64,000 nucleotides of DNA from Luteimonas panaciterrae (GCF_020511115.1 NZ_JAJAVH010000001.1:62001-126000); one strand, 5' to 3'. Numbered from the stretch's first letter, positions 43,132-52,902 are shown. The notes: generated by a model from the sequence alone, not told the origin. Numbers and translations are program-made.

Positions 43132-43206
43132 AACGTAATGGATTTTTCAGCTTTTTACGCTTGTCCAGAGAATAAACGCGACAGCTTCGCTGTCCGCGCA
43201 GCGTAG

Positions 43207-44496
43207 CTAACCGGCGGCCTTGATTCTCGCGCCGTGCAATTGCGGCACACCGTTGACGGTGTCGGTCCACAACAGGAACGCTTCGCCATCACGCACGGCG
43301 AGCTTCGGGAATCCGGTGCCGCGGCCGCGACCTTGCAGCTTCGCGATTTCGATGCGTGCCAGTTCGCGCGACAGGTCCGGCGCGTAGCGCGCCAGCCACA
43401 GCGACTGTCCCTTGCCATCCTCGCGCAGCCATGCCACCCATGCATGCTTGGCATCGAGCGCGACGTCGGCGCGGCCTTGCACCACCTCGCCTTTGTCGAC
43501 CACGACTGGCGCGGCGAAACTGTCGCCGGCATCCTGGCTGCGCGCAATCTGCAGCAGCGGCGTATCGTTGGCGGCAGTGAACCAAGCCACCACCGCCTGT
43601 TCGCCCGTGGCGGCGACGGCGGGTCCGTTCACCGGACAGGCCGCGATCTTCCAGCCATCGGCGTGTACCGCCGCCGGCGTGCGCCAGGTGCCACCGTCGA
43701 AGCGTGTGATGTAGATGTCGCGGATTTCATCCGCGGTGCGGTCTCGATACACGAGCAACGGGCCGCGCGCGGTCATCGCGACATCGGTGCCGCAGCAATC
43801 GCAGACCGAGGCATCGACCTCGACGGAATCCTGCACGCGCGAGGCCGCATCGATCGTGGCCGCGCGCAGCGACATCATCCCTGCGCCGTGCCCGTCGTGG
43901 CCAGCGGCACCAGCGCCGGCGATCGTGTTGCGTCCATCGAGCCAGGCGATGCCGATGCGATCGCGCGCCGCCGGCCAGAACGACACGAAACCATGTTCGA
44001 CCGGCTTGCCGTCGTCGTGCGCGCGCACCGGCGCGCTCCAGATCATGCCGTCGTCGCCTGAGCGGCTGACGATGACATCGTAGGAATGACCTTCCCCTTC
44101 GGCGCCGCGCGTCTTCTGCAACCAGTGCGCCCACAAGGCGCCGTCGGCGGTGGCGGCGATGTGCGGCGTGTCGGCCCAGTTGATCACCATCGACGCGCCG
44201 ACGGCGATCGTTTTCGGCGCCCACTGCCAATGTCCGTTGCGATCGAAGGTGGTGAACTGCAACACGTAACGGGATTTGTCGAACGGCTTCACCCAGCTGA
44301 GCAGCAACCGGCCGTCCGGGGCCAGGTACAAATCCGGTTCGGCCGCGCCCGCGGCGGCGGGGACGCGCCATTCGGTCACTGTGTCGCCGCTGGCCTCGGT
44401 GTGACTGGCCGGCGACTCCACTTTCTGGCAGCCCCCCAGCAGGGCGGCGGCCGCAAACGCAACGATAGGAGCGGCGACGGCAAGGGTGCTTTTCAT
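43207..44496 (-). CDS. Exported lipoprotein with sialidase/BNR-like propeller
   Basis: 429 residues. Signal and lipobox: VAFAAAALLGGC. The mature protein is a repetitive beta-propeller with Asp-box-like turns (SRSGDDGMIWSAP, ARSQDAGDSFAAP) and repeated LYLAPDGRLLLSW/VVAWFTAAND type blades, as in exo-alpha-sialidase/BNR proteins. A Cys cluster, VCDCCGTDVA, in the middle and CPVNGPAVAA further on are unusual and might form a disulfide or metal site. Probably outer-membrane anchored. No catalytic sialidase triad is securely seen. It is divergent from a DUF2007 gene. Confidence 0.72.
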   Translation of the reverse strand: MKSTLAVAAPIVAFAAAALLGGCQKVESPASHTEASGDTVTEWRVPAAAGAAEPDLYLAPDGRLLLSWVKPFDKSRYVLQFTTFDRNGHWQWAPKTIAVGASMVINWADTPHIAATADGALWAHWLQKTRGAEGEGHSYDVIVSRSGDDGMIWSAPVRAHDDGKPVEHGFVSFWPAARDRIGIAWLDGRNTIAGAGAAGHDGHGAGMMSLRAATIDAASRVQDSVEVDASVCDCCGTDVAMTARGPLLVYRDRTADEIRDIYITRFDGGTWRTPAAVHADGWKIAACPVNGPAVAATGEQAVVAWFTAANDTPLLQIARSQDAGDSFAAPVVVDKGEVVQGRADVALDAKHAWVAWLREDGKGQSLWLARYAPDLSRELARIEIAKLQGRGRGTGFPKLAVRDGEAFLLWTDTVNGVPQLHGARIKAAG

Positions 44497-44563
44497 GGCC
44501 GGAAGCGTACTCTAGGACAAGTTAATGCTATCCGAGCGGTACGCGCGGCGCATATCCACCGGC

Positions 44564-44950
44564 ATGTTCACCACCATCGCCCACTACACCGATCCGATCG
44601 AAGCGCATCTGGCGCGCGGCCTGCTGCTGTCGGAAGGCATCGAGGCGCACCTGGACGACGAACACCTGGCCTACGCCAACTGGGAATGGCGGCTGGCGAC
44701 CGGCGGCGTGAAGCTGCGCGTGCTCCACATTCACGCCGAACGCGCCCGTGCGGTGCTGCGCGCTATGGAAGCGGGTGACTATGCGCTCGACGAGGACGGC
44801 GACGCGCGGGATCCCGGGCTGCAATCGCCCTATCGCGAAAGCTGGTCGAGCCGGCTGGCCTGGTTGGCGCTGATGCTATACGGCATTCCGCTGCCGTGGC
44901 GCCGCCGGCACGATGACGAGGATGCGGCGCGCGTCGAACGCAAGGTCTGA
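44564..44950 (+). CDS. DUF2007-like small protein
   Basis: 128 residues. MFTTIAHYTDPIEAHLARGLLLSEGIEAHLDDEHL matches DUF2007 proteins (an [A/I]xxLxSxGI[E/P]AxLxxE domain once annotated as a putative signal-transducing protein), followed by GVKLRVLHIHAERARAVLRAMEAGDY. The C-terminus holds a hydrophobic segment (SRLAWLALMLYGIPLPWRRRHDD), perhaps a membrane anchor. An earlier in-frame ATG (44525) would add 13 unconserved residues. It is divergent from the lipoprotein gene at 43207 and 103 bases before tex. Confidence 0.75.
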   Translation: MFTTIAHYTDPIEAHLARGLLLSEGIEAHLDDEHLAYANWEWRLATGGVKLRVLHIHAERARAVLRAMEAGDYALDEDGDARDPGLQSPYRESWSSRLAWLALMLYGIPLPWRRRHDDEDAARVERKV

Positions 44951-45052
44951 ACGCAAGACAATCCCGCGGCGCTTGTCAACGGGTTTCGGGCACGCCGTCA
45001 CATTGCGACAATCGGTGATTCGCGGCGATGGGCCGCACAGCTGACGGATGCA

Positions 45053-47404
45053 ATGCAAGACAACAACGTCGTCGCGCTCACGCGCAAGATCGCTCGCACT
45101 ATCGCCGAGGAAATCGGCGCACGCGCCGAACAGACCACCGCCGCCATCGCGCTGCTCGACGAAGGCGCCACCGTGCCCTTCATCGCCCGCTACCGCAAAG
45201 AAGTCACCGGCGGCCTCGACGACACGCAGCTGCGCACGCTGGAAACCCGCCTGACCTATCTGCGCGAACTGGAAGACCGCCGCGAGGCGATCCTGGCCAG
45301 CATCGAGGAACAGGGCAAGCTCACCAATGAGCTGCGCGGCGAAATCGAAGCGGCCGATAGCAAGGCACGGCTGGAAGACCTCTACCTGCCCTACAAGCAG
45401 AAGCGCCGCACGCGCGCGCAGATCGCGCGCGAGGCCGGGCTGGAACCGCTGGCCGACGGGCTCGTCGCCGATCCGACGCAAGTGCCGGAGACGCTGGCGG
45501 CTACTTTCGTCGATGCCGAGAAAGGCGTCGCCGACGCCAAGGCCGCGCTGGAAGGCTCGCGCGCGATCCTGATCGAACGCTGGAGCGAGGATGCCGCGCT
45601 GCTCGGCGAACTGCGCAACTGGCTGACGGACGTCGGCGTGATCCGCGCTCGCGTCACCGAAGGCAAGGAAGCGGCCGGCGAGAAATTCCGCGATTACTTC
45701 GATCATGCCGAACCGCTCGCGAAGATTCCGTCGCATCGCCTGCTGGCGCTGTTCCGCGGCCGCCGCGAGGAATTCCTGCAACTGGAACTGGACCCGGGCA
45801 GCGACGCCGAAGCCGGCCATCTGCATGGCGAAGGCCGTGTCGCGCGCCATGCCGGCATCGAAGATCGCGGCCGCGCCGCCGACGCCTGGTTGAAGACCGC
45901 CTGCAAGCTGGCCTGGAAGGCCAAGCTGCATCTGCATCTGATGATCGATCTGTTCGCGCAAGCGCGCGAGAAGGCCGAAGCCGAAGCGATCGATGTGTTC
46001 GGCGACAACTTGAAAGACCTGCTGCTGGCCGCGCCGGCCGGCCCCAAGACCGTGCTCGGTCTCGATCCCGGCATCCGCACCGGCTGCAAGATCGCCGTGG
46101 TCGACGCCACCGGCAAACTGGTGGCGACCGACACCATCTATCCGCACGAGCCCAGGCGCCAGTGGAACGAATCACTGCAGACGCTGAAAGCCTTGTGCGC
46201 CAAACACAAGGTCGAACTGATCGCCATCGGCAACGGCACCGCCAGCCGCGAAACCGACAAGCTTGCGGGCGAAGTGATCAAGGCCAGCCCTGAATTGAAG
46301 CTGCAGAAGATCGTCGTCAGCGAAGCCGGCGCTTCGGTGTATTCGGCGTCCGAACTGGCGGCGAAGGAATTCCCCGGACTCGACGTGTCGTTGCGCGGCG
46401 CGGTCTCCATCGCTCGCCGCTTGCAGGATCCGCTGGCGGAGCTGGTGAAGATCGAACCGAAGGCGATCGGCGTCGGCCAGTATCAGCACGATGTCGACCA
46501 GTTCCGCCTCGCGCGTGCGCTCGACGCCAAGGTCGAGGATTGCGTCAACGCGGTCGGCGTCTACGTCAACACCGCGTCCAGCGCGTTGCTGGCACGCGTG
46601 TCCGGCCTGTCGCCGTCGGTGGCCGAAAATATCGTTGTGCATCGCGATGCCAACGGCCCGTTCAAGTCGCGCAAGGATCTGCTCAAGGTGCCGCGCCTGG
46701 GCGAGAAGACGTTCGAACAGTGCGCCGGCTTCCTGCGCATCGCCGACGGCGAACAGCCGCTCGACGCTTCGGCCGTGCATCCGGAAGCCTATCCCGTGGT
46801 CGAGCGCATCCTCGCCAGCAGCGACCGCGACGTGAAACAACTCATCGGCGACACCAGCTTCGTGCGCGGCTTGAAGCCGGAACAGTTCACCGACGAGAAA
46901 TTCGGTGTGCCCACCGTGCGCGACATCCTCAAGGAACTGGAGAAACCCGGCCGCGATCCGCGCCCGGAGTTCAAGGCGGCGCGATTCGCGGATGGCGTCG
47001 AGGACATCAAGGATCTGCGCGAAGGCATGATCCTGGAAGGCGTGGTCAGCAACGTCGCCGCGTTCGGCGCCTTCGTCGACATCGGTGTGCATCAGGATGG
47101 CCTGATCCACATCTCCGCGTTGTCGGACAAGTTCGTCAAGGACCCGCGCGATGTGGTCAAGGCTGGCGACATCGTCAAGGTCAAGGTGTTGGAGGTCGAT
47201 GTCGCACGCAAGCGCATCGCCCTCACGCGCCGGCTGGACGATGCACCGGCGCCGCGCGAAGCCCGCAACGCACCTCGGGACAACTCGGGCAACCACGGTC
47301 GCGATGTGCGTCCGCGCCAGAACGCTCCGCAAGCACGCCCCGCGCAACCGGCGTTCAACAGCGCGCTGGCTGATGCTTTCGCGAAGGCGCGCAGCGGATC
47401 GTAA
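45053..47404 (+). CDS. tex: Transcription accessory RNA-binding protein Tex
   Basis: 783 residues. Order: helix-turn-helix N-terminal ([32 protein letters not shown]), YqgF-like RNase H fold ([25 protein letters not shown]), helix-hairpin-helix DNA/RNA-binding motifs ([53 protein letters not shown]) and a C-terminal S1 RNA-binding domain ([38 protein letters not shown]). This is the conserved Tex architecture of proteins that affect transcription and nucleic-acid turnover. The ~50-residue C-terminal tail is Ala/Arg/Pro-rich. Confidence 0.96.
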   Translation: MQDNNVVALTRKIARTIAEEIGARAEQTTAAIALLDEGATVPFIARYRKEVTGGLDDTQLRTLETRLTYLRELEDRREAILASIEEQGKLTNELRGEIEAADSKARLEDLYLPYKQKRRTRAQIAREAGLEPLADGLVADPTQVPETLAATFVDAEKGVADAKAALEGSRAILIERWSEDAALLGELRNWLTDVGVIRARVTEGKEAAGEKFRDYFDHAEPLAKIPSHRLLALFRGRREEFLQLELDPGSDAEAGHLHGEGRVARHAGIEDRGRAADAWLKTACKLAWKAKLHLHLMIDLFAQAREKAEAEAIDVFGDNLKDLLLAAPAGPKTVLGLDPGIRTGCKIAVVDATGKLVATDTIYPHEPRRQWNESLQTLKALCAKHKVELIAIGNGTASRETDKLAGEVIKASPELKLQKIVVSEAGASVYSASELAAKEFPGLDVSLRGAVSIARRLQDPLAELVKIEPKAIGVGQYQHDVDQFRLARALDAKVEDCVNAVGVYVNTASSALLARVSGLSPSVAENIVVHRDANGPFKSRKDLLKVPRLGEKTFEQCAGFLRIADGEQPLDASAVHPEAYPVVERILASSDRDVKQLIGDTSFVRGLKPEQFTDEKFGVPTVRDILKELEKPGRDPRPEFKAARFADGVEDIKDLREGMILEGVVSNVAAFGAFVDIGVHQDGLIHISALSDKFVKDPRDVVKAGDIVKVKVLEVDVARKRIALTRRLDDAPAPREARNAPRDNSGNHGRDVRPRQNAPQARPAQPAFNSALADAFAKARSGS

Positions 47405-47456
47405 CGGCATGGGCGGCGGCGCGGATAAAGCCGCGCCGCTTTCCGTTCACCACGGA

Positions 47457-47915
47457 TCATCGATGCGGCGCGGACTCCTCCGGCAGGACCGTGAACTCCA
47501 CCGCCTGCGCATCGATGACGCGATGAGTGGGATCGGCCAGCTCCAGCAGCAATTTATGCTTGCCGGGCGCGAAGCCCCTGATCTGAATCGGCTCGTCGGT
47601 GGTATGCACCCAATGCCATGCCAGATCGTCGACGGTGACATGCAAGTGCCCGAGGCGCGGTCTTTTCTCCAATGCCTCGCGCCCGAAGATCGGCGACATC
47701 GTGATGTTCTCCGCGCGGAACACGACCACCGCGCCCTGCTTGGCCAGCGAACCGGGTGTCGGCTCCATGACGACAATCGCGGGCTTGGGTTCAACAGGAG
47801 CGGATGTTGCGGAGTAGTCAGGTTCCCGCGCGAATGCCCATACCGCGGCAAGCAACAAAGCAATCAGCAGGACAAACACCAAGAGAGGCTTCACGGGCCC
47901 TGTTCCAACCTGCAT
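47457..47915 (-). CDS. DUF6130/DUF4399-like exported protein
   Basis: 152 residues with one N-terminal membrane helix (LLVFVLLIALLLAAVWAF) and a periplasmic beta domain that includes GHLHVTVDDLAWHWVHTTDEPIQIRGFAPGKHKLLLELADPTHRVIDAQAVEFTV. The GH-x-H-x-T-V-D-D-L-x-W-H-W pattern resembles DUF6130 family proteins, which are related in style to DUF4399 (GHHHLLID). The histidines could bind a metal. Function unknown; family name is from memory of the pattern. Transcribed towards tex's stop (convergent), with a 52-base gap. Confidence 0.62.
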   Translation of the reverse strand: MQVGTGPVKPLLVFVLLIALLLAAVWAFAREPDYSATSAPVEPKPAIVVMEPTPGSLAKQGAVVVFRAENITMSPIFGREALEKRPRLGHLHVTVDDLAWHWVHTTDEPIQIRGFAPGKHKLLLELADPTHRVIDAQAVEFTVLPEESAPHR

Positions 47916-47945
47916 GAGTCATCGCTCCGATAGTCGATACTCCAC

Positions 47946-48767
47946 TTACTCTTTGGCCGTCACCGCTTGTATGGCTTTTTCGATCAGACGAACCACCTCA
48001 TCCGGGTGCGACAGCATCACCACGTGACTGCTATCGACGGTGACAGGTTCGATCTTGGCGCGCTTGGCGGTCCAAGCCTGTAAGTCGGGGCTGATCGAGT
48101 GATCCTGCCTGGGGATGATGCTCCAGCTGGGCTTGCTCTTCCACGCGGGCGTGGTGATCTTGTCGCCTAACGTCTTGCCGGCGAGCGGGCCTTGCGTGGC
48201 GGTGATCAGAGCCACCTTGTCCGCGGGAAGATCTGCCGCGAACGCATCTTTCAATCCGGCCGGATCGAGCCAGAAATAACCCGTGGCATCCGGCTGTAGA
48301 CTCTTGGCGCCGGAAGGCGGTGCAAACTGCTCCAGGTGCAACAGGTCGCCAAGCGACTCGCCCGCCTCGGGCTGCACGCTCGCGACGTAGACCAGGCCCG
48401 CCACCTGCTCGGCGTTGCCGGCCTCAGTGATGACAACGCCGCCCCAGGAATGTCCGACCAGAATCGTCGGGCCCTTGACCCGCGCCAGCGTCCGCGCGGT
48501 CGCGGCCACATCGTCGGCGAGCGATGACCGCGGCAATTGCGCGGCAAGCACTTCATACCCCTTTTTCTGCAATCGCGGAATCACCTCGCTCCAACTCGAT
48601 CCATCCGCCCATGCGCCATGAACGAGAACGATGCTGGGTTTCGCCGGTGCTGTCTTTTCCGTCATGGATTGCGCCTCTGCACGTGAATGGATTGCGATGC
48701 TCATCATCAGCACGAACGTCGCCGCAAGCAGCGGCTTCGTCGCTTTTTCGAAAAAAATCTTCCTCAT
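47946..48767 (-). CDS. Exported alpha/beta-hydrolase
   Basis: 273 residues with a signal peptide (PLLAATFVLMMSIAIHSRAEA) and a hydrolase core: SIVLVHGAWADGSSW (oxyanion), LVGHSWGGVVITEAG (nucleophile Ser), SWSIIPRQDHSISPDLQ (acid region) and VDSSHVVMLSHPDEV (catalytic His). It looks like the AB hydrolases similar to acyl-homoserine-lactonase/esterase-like chlorinated-compound hydrolases. SD GGAGGA lies before ATG 48767. Divergent from an AraC-type regulator gene, which may control it. Confidence 0.85.
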   Translation of the reverse strand: MRKIFFEKATKPLLAATFVLMMSIAIHSRAEAQSMTEKTAPAKPSIVLVHGAWADGSSWSEVIPRLQKKGYEVLAAQLPRSSLADDVAATARTLARVKGPTILVGHSWGGVVITEAGNAEQVAGLVYVASVQPEAGESLGDLLHLEQFAPPSGAKSLQPDATGYFWLDPAGLKDAFAADLPADKVALITATQGPLAGKTLGDKITTPAWKSKPSWSIIPRQDHSISPDLQAWTAKRAKIEPVTVDSSHVVMLSHPDEVVRLIEKAIQAVTAKE

Positions 48768-48956
48768 ATCGATTCCTCCGGGCACCGCCATGCAGCTGCG
48801 AAGCAAATGGCAGCATCAACAACATGTTCGCGAGTGATTCGCACAAGCGAATCATCGCGAAGCGTTCGATTTCATCGATGACCTCATGCCAAATGTCGTA
48901 TCTTCCTCGGCGCTGGCGATGACGGCGGTCGATGTCGTCGTAACTTAGGGGGCGCT

Positions 48957-49928
48957 ATGAAGAAGGTCCATGCTCGAAAAGACAGATTTTTTGCTCAGAA
49001 CACCAGCGCACCGATGGAGATGGACCTTCTCTCGCGCGTACTGCAACTGGTTCGACTGAGCGGCAACAGAATTCATATCCGTGATCTGCACGAACACTCG
49101 GCGCTGCGTCTGGAACCGGGCTTTGGATATTTCCATTACGTCGAGAAAGGCAATGCCTGGGTCTGGTACGGCGATCGCGATCCCATCGCGATGTCGGAGG
49201 GTGACCTGATCCTGCTGCCGCACAGCAAGGGGCATTGCATCAGCGCTTGTGCGCAGCTTCCTGCGATCACGCACGATCTCGACGAGGAGACGCTTTCCGA
49301 AACGACCAAAGGCAGGAAATCGCGCGAAGACGAGCCCGCCACGAGGCTCAACATCGGCTTGTTCGGCGTCGATCCCAGCGCAGTCGCCTCGATCACCGGG
49401 CGATTGCCGGAGATCATCAACGTCCGAAAGAACGACGGCGATGCCAATCAATGGCTCAGCCTGCTCGTTCACTTCATCATGATCGAAGCAAACGATCCCA
49501 AACCAGGCGCGACCTTGATGATCTCGCGATTGATCGATGTCCTGGTTATCCGAGTGCTGCGCTTCTGGTCGCAGCATGGGCAGAAGGATGGAAAATGGCT
49601 GGCCGTGCTGCAGGACGAACGCATCGGCAGGGCGCTCAGCGCCTTCTACGGCGATCCCGCCGGCTCATGGAGCGTGACGATGCTGGCGCGGATCGCGGGC
49701 ATGTCGAAATCCGCATTCGCCGAACGCTTCACGCGCTTGATCGGAACATCACCACAAAAATACCTCACGCACTGGAGGCTGCAACTCGCGGCGGACCTGC
49801 TGCGCAGCGGAAACCTCAAGGTCGGCGAAGTCGCCTATCGCGTCGGTTTCGCATCGGAGGCGGCGTTTAGCAGGGCGTTCAAGCTTTCGATGGGCATCAC
49901 GCCGCATCAGGCAAAGTCGGGCCAGTGA
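48957..49928 (+). CDS. AraC-family transcription regulator
   Basis: 323 residues. The N-terminal sensor is a cupin-like domain (GFGYFHYVEKGNAWVWYGDRDPIAMSEGDLILLPHSKGHCI), followed by a linker region and a C-terminal pair of helix-turn-helix motifs: VTMLARIAGMSKSAFAERFTRLIGTSPQKYLTHWRLQLAADLLRSGNLKVGEVAYRVGFASEAAFSRAFKLSMGITPHQ. This is the AraC_N/cupin_6 type. Its base composition is slightly less GC-rich than neighbours, in keeping with a mobile hydrolase-regulator pair. Divergent from an exported hydrolase, whose expression it may control. Confidence 0.92.
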   Translation: MKKVHARKDRFFAQNTSAPMEMDLLSRVLQLVRLSGNRIHIRDLHEHSALRLEPGFGYFHYVEKGNAWVWYGDRDPIAMSEGDLILLPHSKGHCISACAQLPAITHDLDEETLSETTKGRKSREDEPATRLNIGLFGVDPSAVASITGRLPEIINVRKNDGDANQWLSLLVHFIMIEANDPKPGATLMISRLIDVLVIRVLRFWSQHGQKDGKWLAVLQDERIGRALSAFYGDPAGSWSVTMLARIAGMSKSAFAERFTRLIGTSPQKYLTHWRLQLAADLLRSGNLKVGEVAYRVGFASEAAFSRAFKLSMGITPHQAKSGQ

Positions 49929-49946
49929 TGAAGAGTGATTCCACGA

Positions 49947-50780
49947 CTAAGACTGTGCTGACAACACGCGACGCAAGAACGCATCCAGCTCATCCGGGTG
50001 GCCGATCGTGCCGCTCAATTTGGGCGAAGCAGTATCGAGTTCCGCCAGCGTCTTCTCGAGAAAATCGCTGATCTCGGGAATTCTCGGGCCGTCCGCGACT
50101 TCGGCGCTGCGGCGTTTGACTTCCAGCAACCGGTCTATCGCATCCCTGAGCGGACCTGTCGGTAACAGGCGCTCCAGCAATTCCTCGAACGCCATTGGTG
50201 GTGGCTCGGTGGACTGCTGTATCCATAGACAGGCCAAGGCTGGCCGCAATGCATACAGGTATTTCTTGATACTGACGCGCTCCCTGCGCAGATAAACGCG
50301 AAACGTCCCTTTCGCCATGCTCAGATAGTGGTACCAAGCGCCCGTCGGCGAATAAAAGCGCTCCGCAAGCTGCTTGAGCTCTTTCGCCCACACATCGTCC
50401 CCCCGATAGACGATGGGCGAACGCAGCCACTCATTGAGCGTCGGATTGGATTTCGACAGCAATCGCAGTGCTTTTCGGAGGTCCCATCCGCTGACGTCGA
50501 GTTCGGCGTCGATCGGCAACTCGATGACATCCCGCTGCGGCTGCCCGGGACGGGTTCTCTCGTTGACAGTGAGATACCAATCACGCTGATGCACGTAGAC
50601 GAAGCGCGCGTCGTAATCGCTGTCGGGGGAGGAGAATCCCCAGCCGCGGCTTCCGGATTCGCAGGCGAACAGCACGCGTACGTCGTGCGTGCGCTCGATG
50701 CCTTCCAATGCCGCCAATACAGCCTGGCGTTTTTCTGGCGCGATCGGATGGATGGTGTCGGAACCAGCCGCCTCGCTCAT
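49947..50780 (-). CDS. RlaP/YcgL-type nucleotidyltransferase
   Basis: 277 residues. The catalytic motif [27 protein letters not shown] (GSRGWG-x7-DYD; D55 and D57 as metal ligands) marks the DNA-polymerase-beta-fold nucleotidyltransferases of PF10127 (RNA ligase-associated RlaP/YcgL type). The rest is helical. It overlaps the end of mnmG by four bases (ATGA), so it is translated from the mnmG transcript. The genetic context with a tRNA-modifying enzyme fits an RNA-related role, but no RNA ligase gene is in the window. Confidence 0.85.
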   Translation of the reverse strand: MSEAAGSDTIHPIAPEKRQAVLAALEGIERTHDVRVLFACESGSRGWGFSSPDSDYDARFVYVHQRDWYLTVNERTRPGQPQRDVIELPIDAELDVSGWDLRKALRLLSKSNPTLNEWLRSPIVYRGDDVWAKELKQLAERFYSPTGAWYHYLSMAKGTFRVYLRRERVSIKKYLYALRPALACLWIQQSTEPPPMAFEELLERLLPTGPLRDAIDRLLEVKRRSAEVADGPRIPEISDFLEKTLAELDTASPKLSGTIGHPDELDAFLRRVLSAQS

Positions 50781-52669
50781 GCCACCTGCGCCCGACGCGC
50801 ACGGGTGAGATGCACCAGCAGCAACGAAATCGCCGCCGGCGTCATGCCGGGAATGCGCTGCGCCTGGCCGATGGTCTGTGGGCGCACGCGTTCGAGTTTC
50901 TGCTGCACTTCGGCGGAGAGGCCGCGCACGAGGGCGTAGTCGAAGTCCGTGGGGATCGCGGTGTCTTCATGGCGCTGCTGGCGCGCGATTTCCTCGCGCT
51001 GTCGATTCAGATAGCCCGAGTATTTGGCTTCGATCTCCACCTGCTCGGCGACGGCGGCATCCTCGACCGCGGGCGCGAAGGCGGAGACCGTCATCAGCTT
51101 GGTGTAATCGAGTTCGGGACGGCGCAGCAGGTCGAGCACATTGGTCTCGCGATTGAGTTCGATGCCGAGCGTGGCCACCGCTTCGCGACCGGCGACGTTG
51201 TTGGGCGCCGCCCACAAACCGCGCAGGCGCTGCGTTTCGGCGGCGACGGCATCGCGCTTGCGCGCGAAGGCACTCCAGCGCGCTTCGTCGACCAGGCCGA
51301 GTTCGCGACCGGTTTCGGTGAGACGCAGGTCGGCGTTGTCCTCGCGCAGCTGCAATCGGTATTCGGCGCGCGAGGTGAACATGCGATACGGCTCGTTGGT
51401 GCCGTGGGTGATCAGATCGTCGATCAACACACCGATGTAGGCCTGATCGCGGCGCGGCGACCAGGCTTCCTGATCCTGCGCATGGCGCGCGGCGTTCAGG
51501 CCGGCGATCAGGCCCTGCGCGGCGGCTTCTTCGTAGCCGGTGGTGCCGTTGATTTGGCCGGCGAAGAACAGGCCGTTCACGGCCTTCGTTTCCAGCGAGG
51601 CCTTCAAGCCACGCGGATCGAAGAAGTCGTATTCGATGGCGTAGCCGGCACGCGTGAGGTGCGCATGTTCGAAACCACGGATCGAGCGCACCAGTTCCAG
51701 CTGCACATCGAACGGCAGCGAGGTGGAGATGCCGTTGGGATAAATTTCCGCCACGTCCAGCCCTTCCGGCTCGACGAAGATCTGGTGGCTGGCCTTGTCG
51801 GCGAAGCGCACCACCTTGTCCTCGATCGAGGGGCAGTAACGCGGGCCGATGCCTTCGATCTGGCCGCTGTACAACGGCGAGCGATGCAGGGCGCCGCGGA
51901 TGATCTCGTGGGTGCGTTCGGTGGTGTGGGTGATCCAGCACGAGACCTGACGCGGGTGGTCGGCGGTGCTGCCCAGGAAGGAGAACACAGGACGCGGATC
52001 GTCACCCGGCTGTTCGGCCATCGCCGAATAGTCGAGGGTACGGCCGTCGATGCGCGGCGGCGTGCCGGTCTTCAAACGGTCGATGACGAATGCCGGGCGT
52101 TCGCGCAGCCTGGCCGCCAGCGTCGCGGCCGGCGGATCACCGGCACGGCCGGCGGCGTACTGGGTTTCGCCGACGTGAATCTTGCCGGCGAGGAAGGTGC
52201 CGGCGGTGAGCACCACCGCAGGCGCCTCGAAGCGCAGGCCGGTCTGGGTGATGGCGCCACGCACGGCGTCGCCGTCGATGATCAAATCGTCGACAGCGGA
52301 CTGGAAGATGGTGAGATTCGATTGCGACTCCACCGCGCGACGGATGTAGCCGCGATAGAGATTGCGATCGGCCTGACAGCGCGTGGCGCGCACGGCCGGC
52401 CCCTTAGAGGCATTCAGGCGCCGCCACTGGATGCCGGCGGCATCCGCGGCCTTGGCCATGACGCCGCCGAGCGCGTCGATCTCCTTCACCAGGTGACCCT
52501 TGCCGATGCCGCCGATGGCCGGATTGCAGCTCATCGCACCCACCGTCTCGATGTTGTGGGTGAGCAGCAGCGTGCGGCTGCCGGCGCGCGCGGAGGCGAG
52601 CGCCGCTTCGGTGCCGGCGTGACCGCCGCCGATCACGATGACGTCGTAATGATGGAAAGAGTTCTTCAT
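50777..52669 (-). CDS. mnmG: tRNA uridine-5-carboxymethylaminomethyl modification enzyme MnmG
   Basis: 630 residues. MnmG (GidA) with MnmE modifies U34 of certain tRNAs, using FAD, NADH, methylenetetrahydrofolate and glycine or ammonium. Seen: the FAD dinucleotide loop [21 protein letters not shown], then [23 protein letters not shown], DNxxRxFQ-type [28 protein letters not shown] and the C-terminal [43 protein letters not shown] 52669 gives [16 protein letters not shown]. Followed by a RlaP-type gene. A terminator-like hairpin lies just upstream. Confidence 0.96.
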   Translation of the reverse strand: MKNSFHHYDVIVIGGGHAGTEAALASARAGSRTLLLTHNIETVGAMSCNPAIGGIGKGHLVKEIDALGGVMAKAADAAGIQWRRLNASKGPAVRATRCQADRNLYRGYIRRAVESQSNLTIFQSAVDDLIIDGDAVRGAITQTGLRFEAPAVVLTAGTFLAGKIHVGETQYAAGRAGDPPAATLAARLRERPAFVIDRLKTGTPPRIDGRTLDYSAMAEQPGDDPRPVFSFLGSTADHPRQVSCWITHTTERTHEIIRGALHRSPLYSGQIEGIGPRYCPSIEDKVVRFADKASHQIFVEPEGLDVAEIYPNGISTSLPFDVQLELVRSIRGFEHAHLTRAGYAIEYDFFDPRGLKASLETKAVNGLFFAGQINGTTGYEEAAAQGLIAGLNAARHAQDQEAWSPRRDQAYIGVLIDDLITHGTNEPYRMFTSRAEYRLQLREDNADLRLTETGRELGLVDEARWSAFARKRDAVAAETQRLRGLWAAPNNVAGREAVATLGIELNRETNVLDLLRRPELDYTKLMTVSAFAPAVEDAAVAEQVEIEAKYSGYLNRQREEIARQQRHEDTAIPTDFDYALVRGLSAEVQQKLERVRPQTIGQAQRIPGMTPAAISLLLVHLTRARRAQVA

Positions 52670-52682
52670 GTCAGTGACCAAA

Positions 52683-52706
52683 ACGGCGCCCGTGTGAAGG
52701 CGCCGT
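52683..52706 (-). promoter_or_regulatory. Terminator-like hairpin in the mnmG leader
   Basis: ACGGCGCC (52683-52690) pairs with GGCGCCGT (52699-52706) around an 8-base loop. On the minus strand the stem is followed by TTT and the mnmG start lies about a dozen bases on. Such a structure could attenuate mnmG or end an upstream antisense transcript. Confidence 0.4.
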
Positions 52707-52753
52707 CGGGAATTCTATTCGCTTCGCACGAAATGGACCCAATACGTCAGAAG

Positions 52754-52769
52754 TTGGCACGCTTCCTGC
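52754..52769 (+). promoter_or_regulatory. Sigma-54 (RpoN) promoter
   Basis: TTGGCACG-CTTC-CTGC matches the RpoN -24/-12 consensus (TGGCACG-N4-TTGC) except for C in place of T in the -12 element. The spacing of GG (52756-52757) to GC (52768-52769) is exactly ten bases, as required. The predicted start of transcription is about 52780, on the plus strand, pointing away from mnmG. Confidence 0.65.
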
Positions 52770-52779
52770 GTGCTTTATC

Positions 52780-52902
52780 GATGCACCCGGTGTGGCAAGC
52801 GCACAAGGGGGCGCTGGCTGGGAATGGAACAGGGCCGGCCACGCGCACACTGGGGTAGCCACGGGGGCCGAATGTCGGGGGACATTCGGCCCCCATTCTT
52901 TT
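52780..52902 (+). ncRNA. Candidate ~120-nt sigma-54-dependent small RNA
   Basis: The interval runs from the predicted RpoN start (about 52780) to the T run of a perfect terminator (52902). It contains an ATG at 52781 opening a 26-residue frame that stops at 52861 (MHPVWQAHKGALAGNGT...), without a ribosome binding site, so a leaderless peptide is possible but less likely. It has an ATGGAA (A-N-GGA) motif in GGGAATGGAACAGG, the kind of site CsrA/RsmA binds. No sequence match to a named sRNA family is claimed. Confidence 0.5.
52863..52902 (+). terminator. Strong intrinsic terminator
   Basis: GGGGGCCGAATGTC (52863-52876) pairs perfectly with GACATTCGGCCCCC (52881-52894) over a GGGG loop, followed by ATTCTTTT. 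A 14-base perfect stem with T tail on the plus strand; the minus-strand equivalent lacks a T run, so it acts on plus-strand transcripts. The only plus-strand promoter evident upstream is the sigma-54 element. Confidence 0.92.

Noticed and set aside
52781-52861. 26-residue peptide after the sigma-54 promoter
   Set aside because: No ribosome binding site, no conservation that I can see, and it begins at the predicted transcription start. A non-coding RNA fits better, though a leaderless peptide is not excluded.
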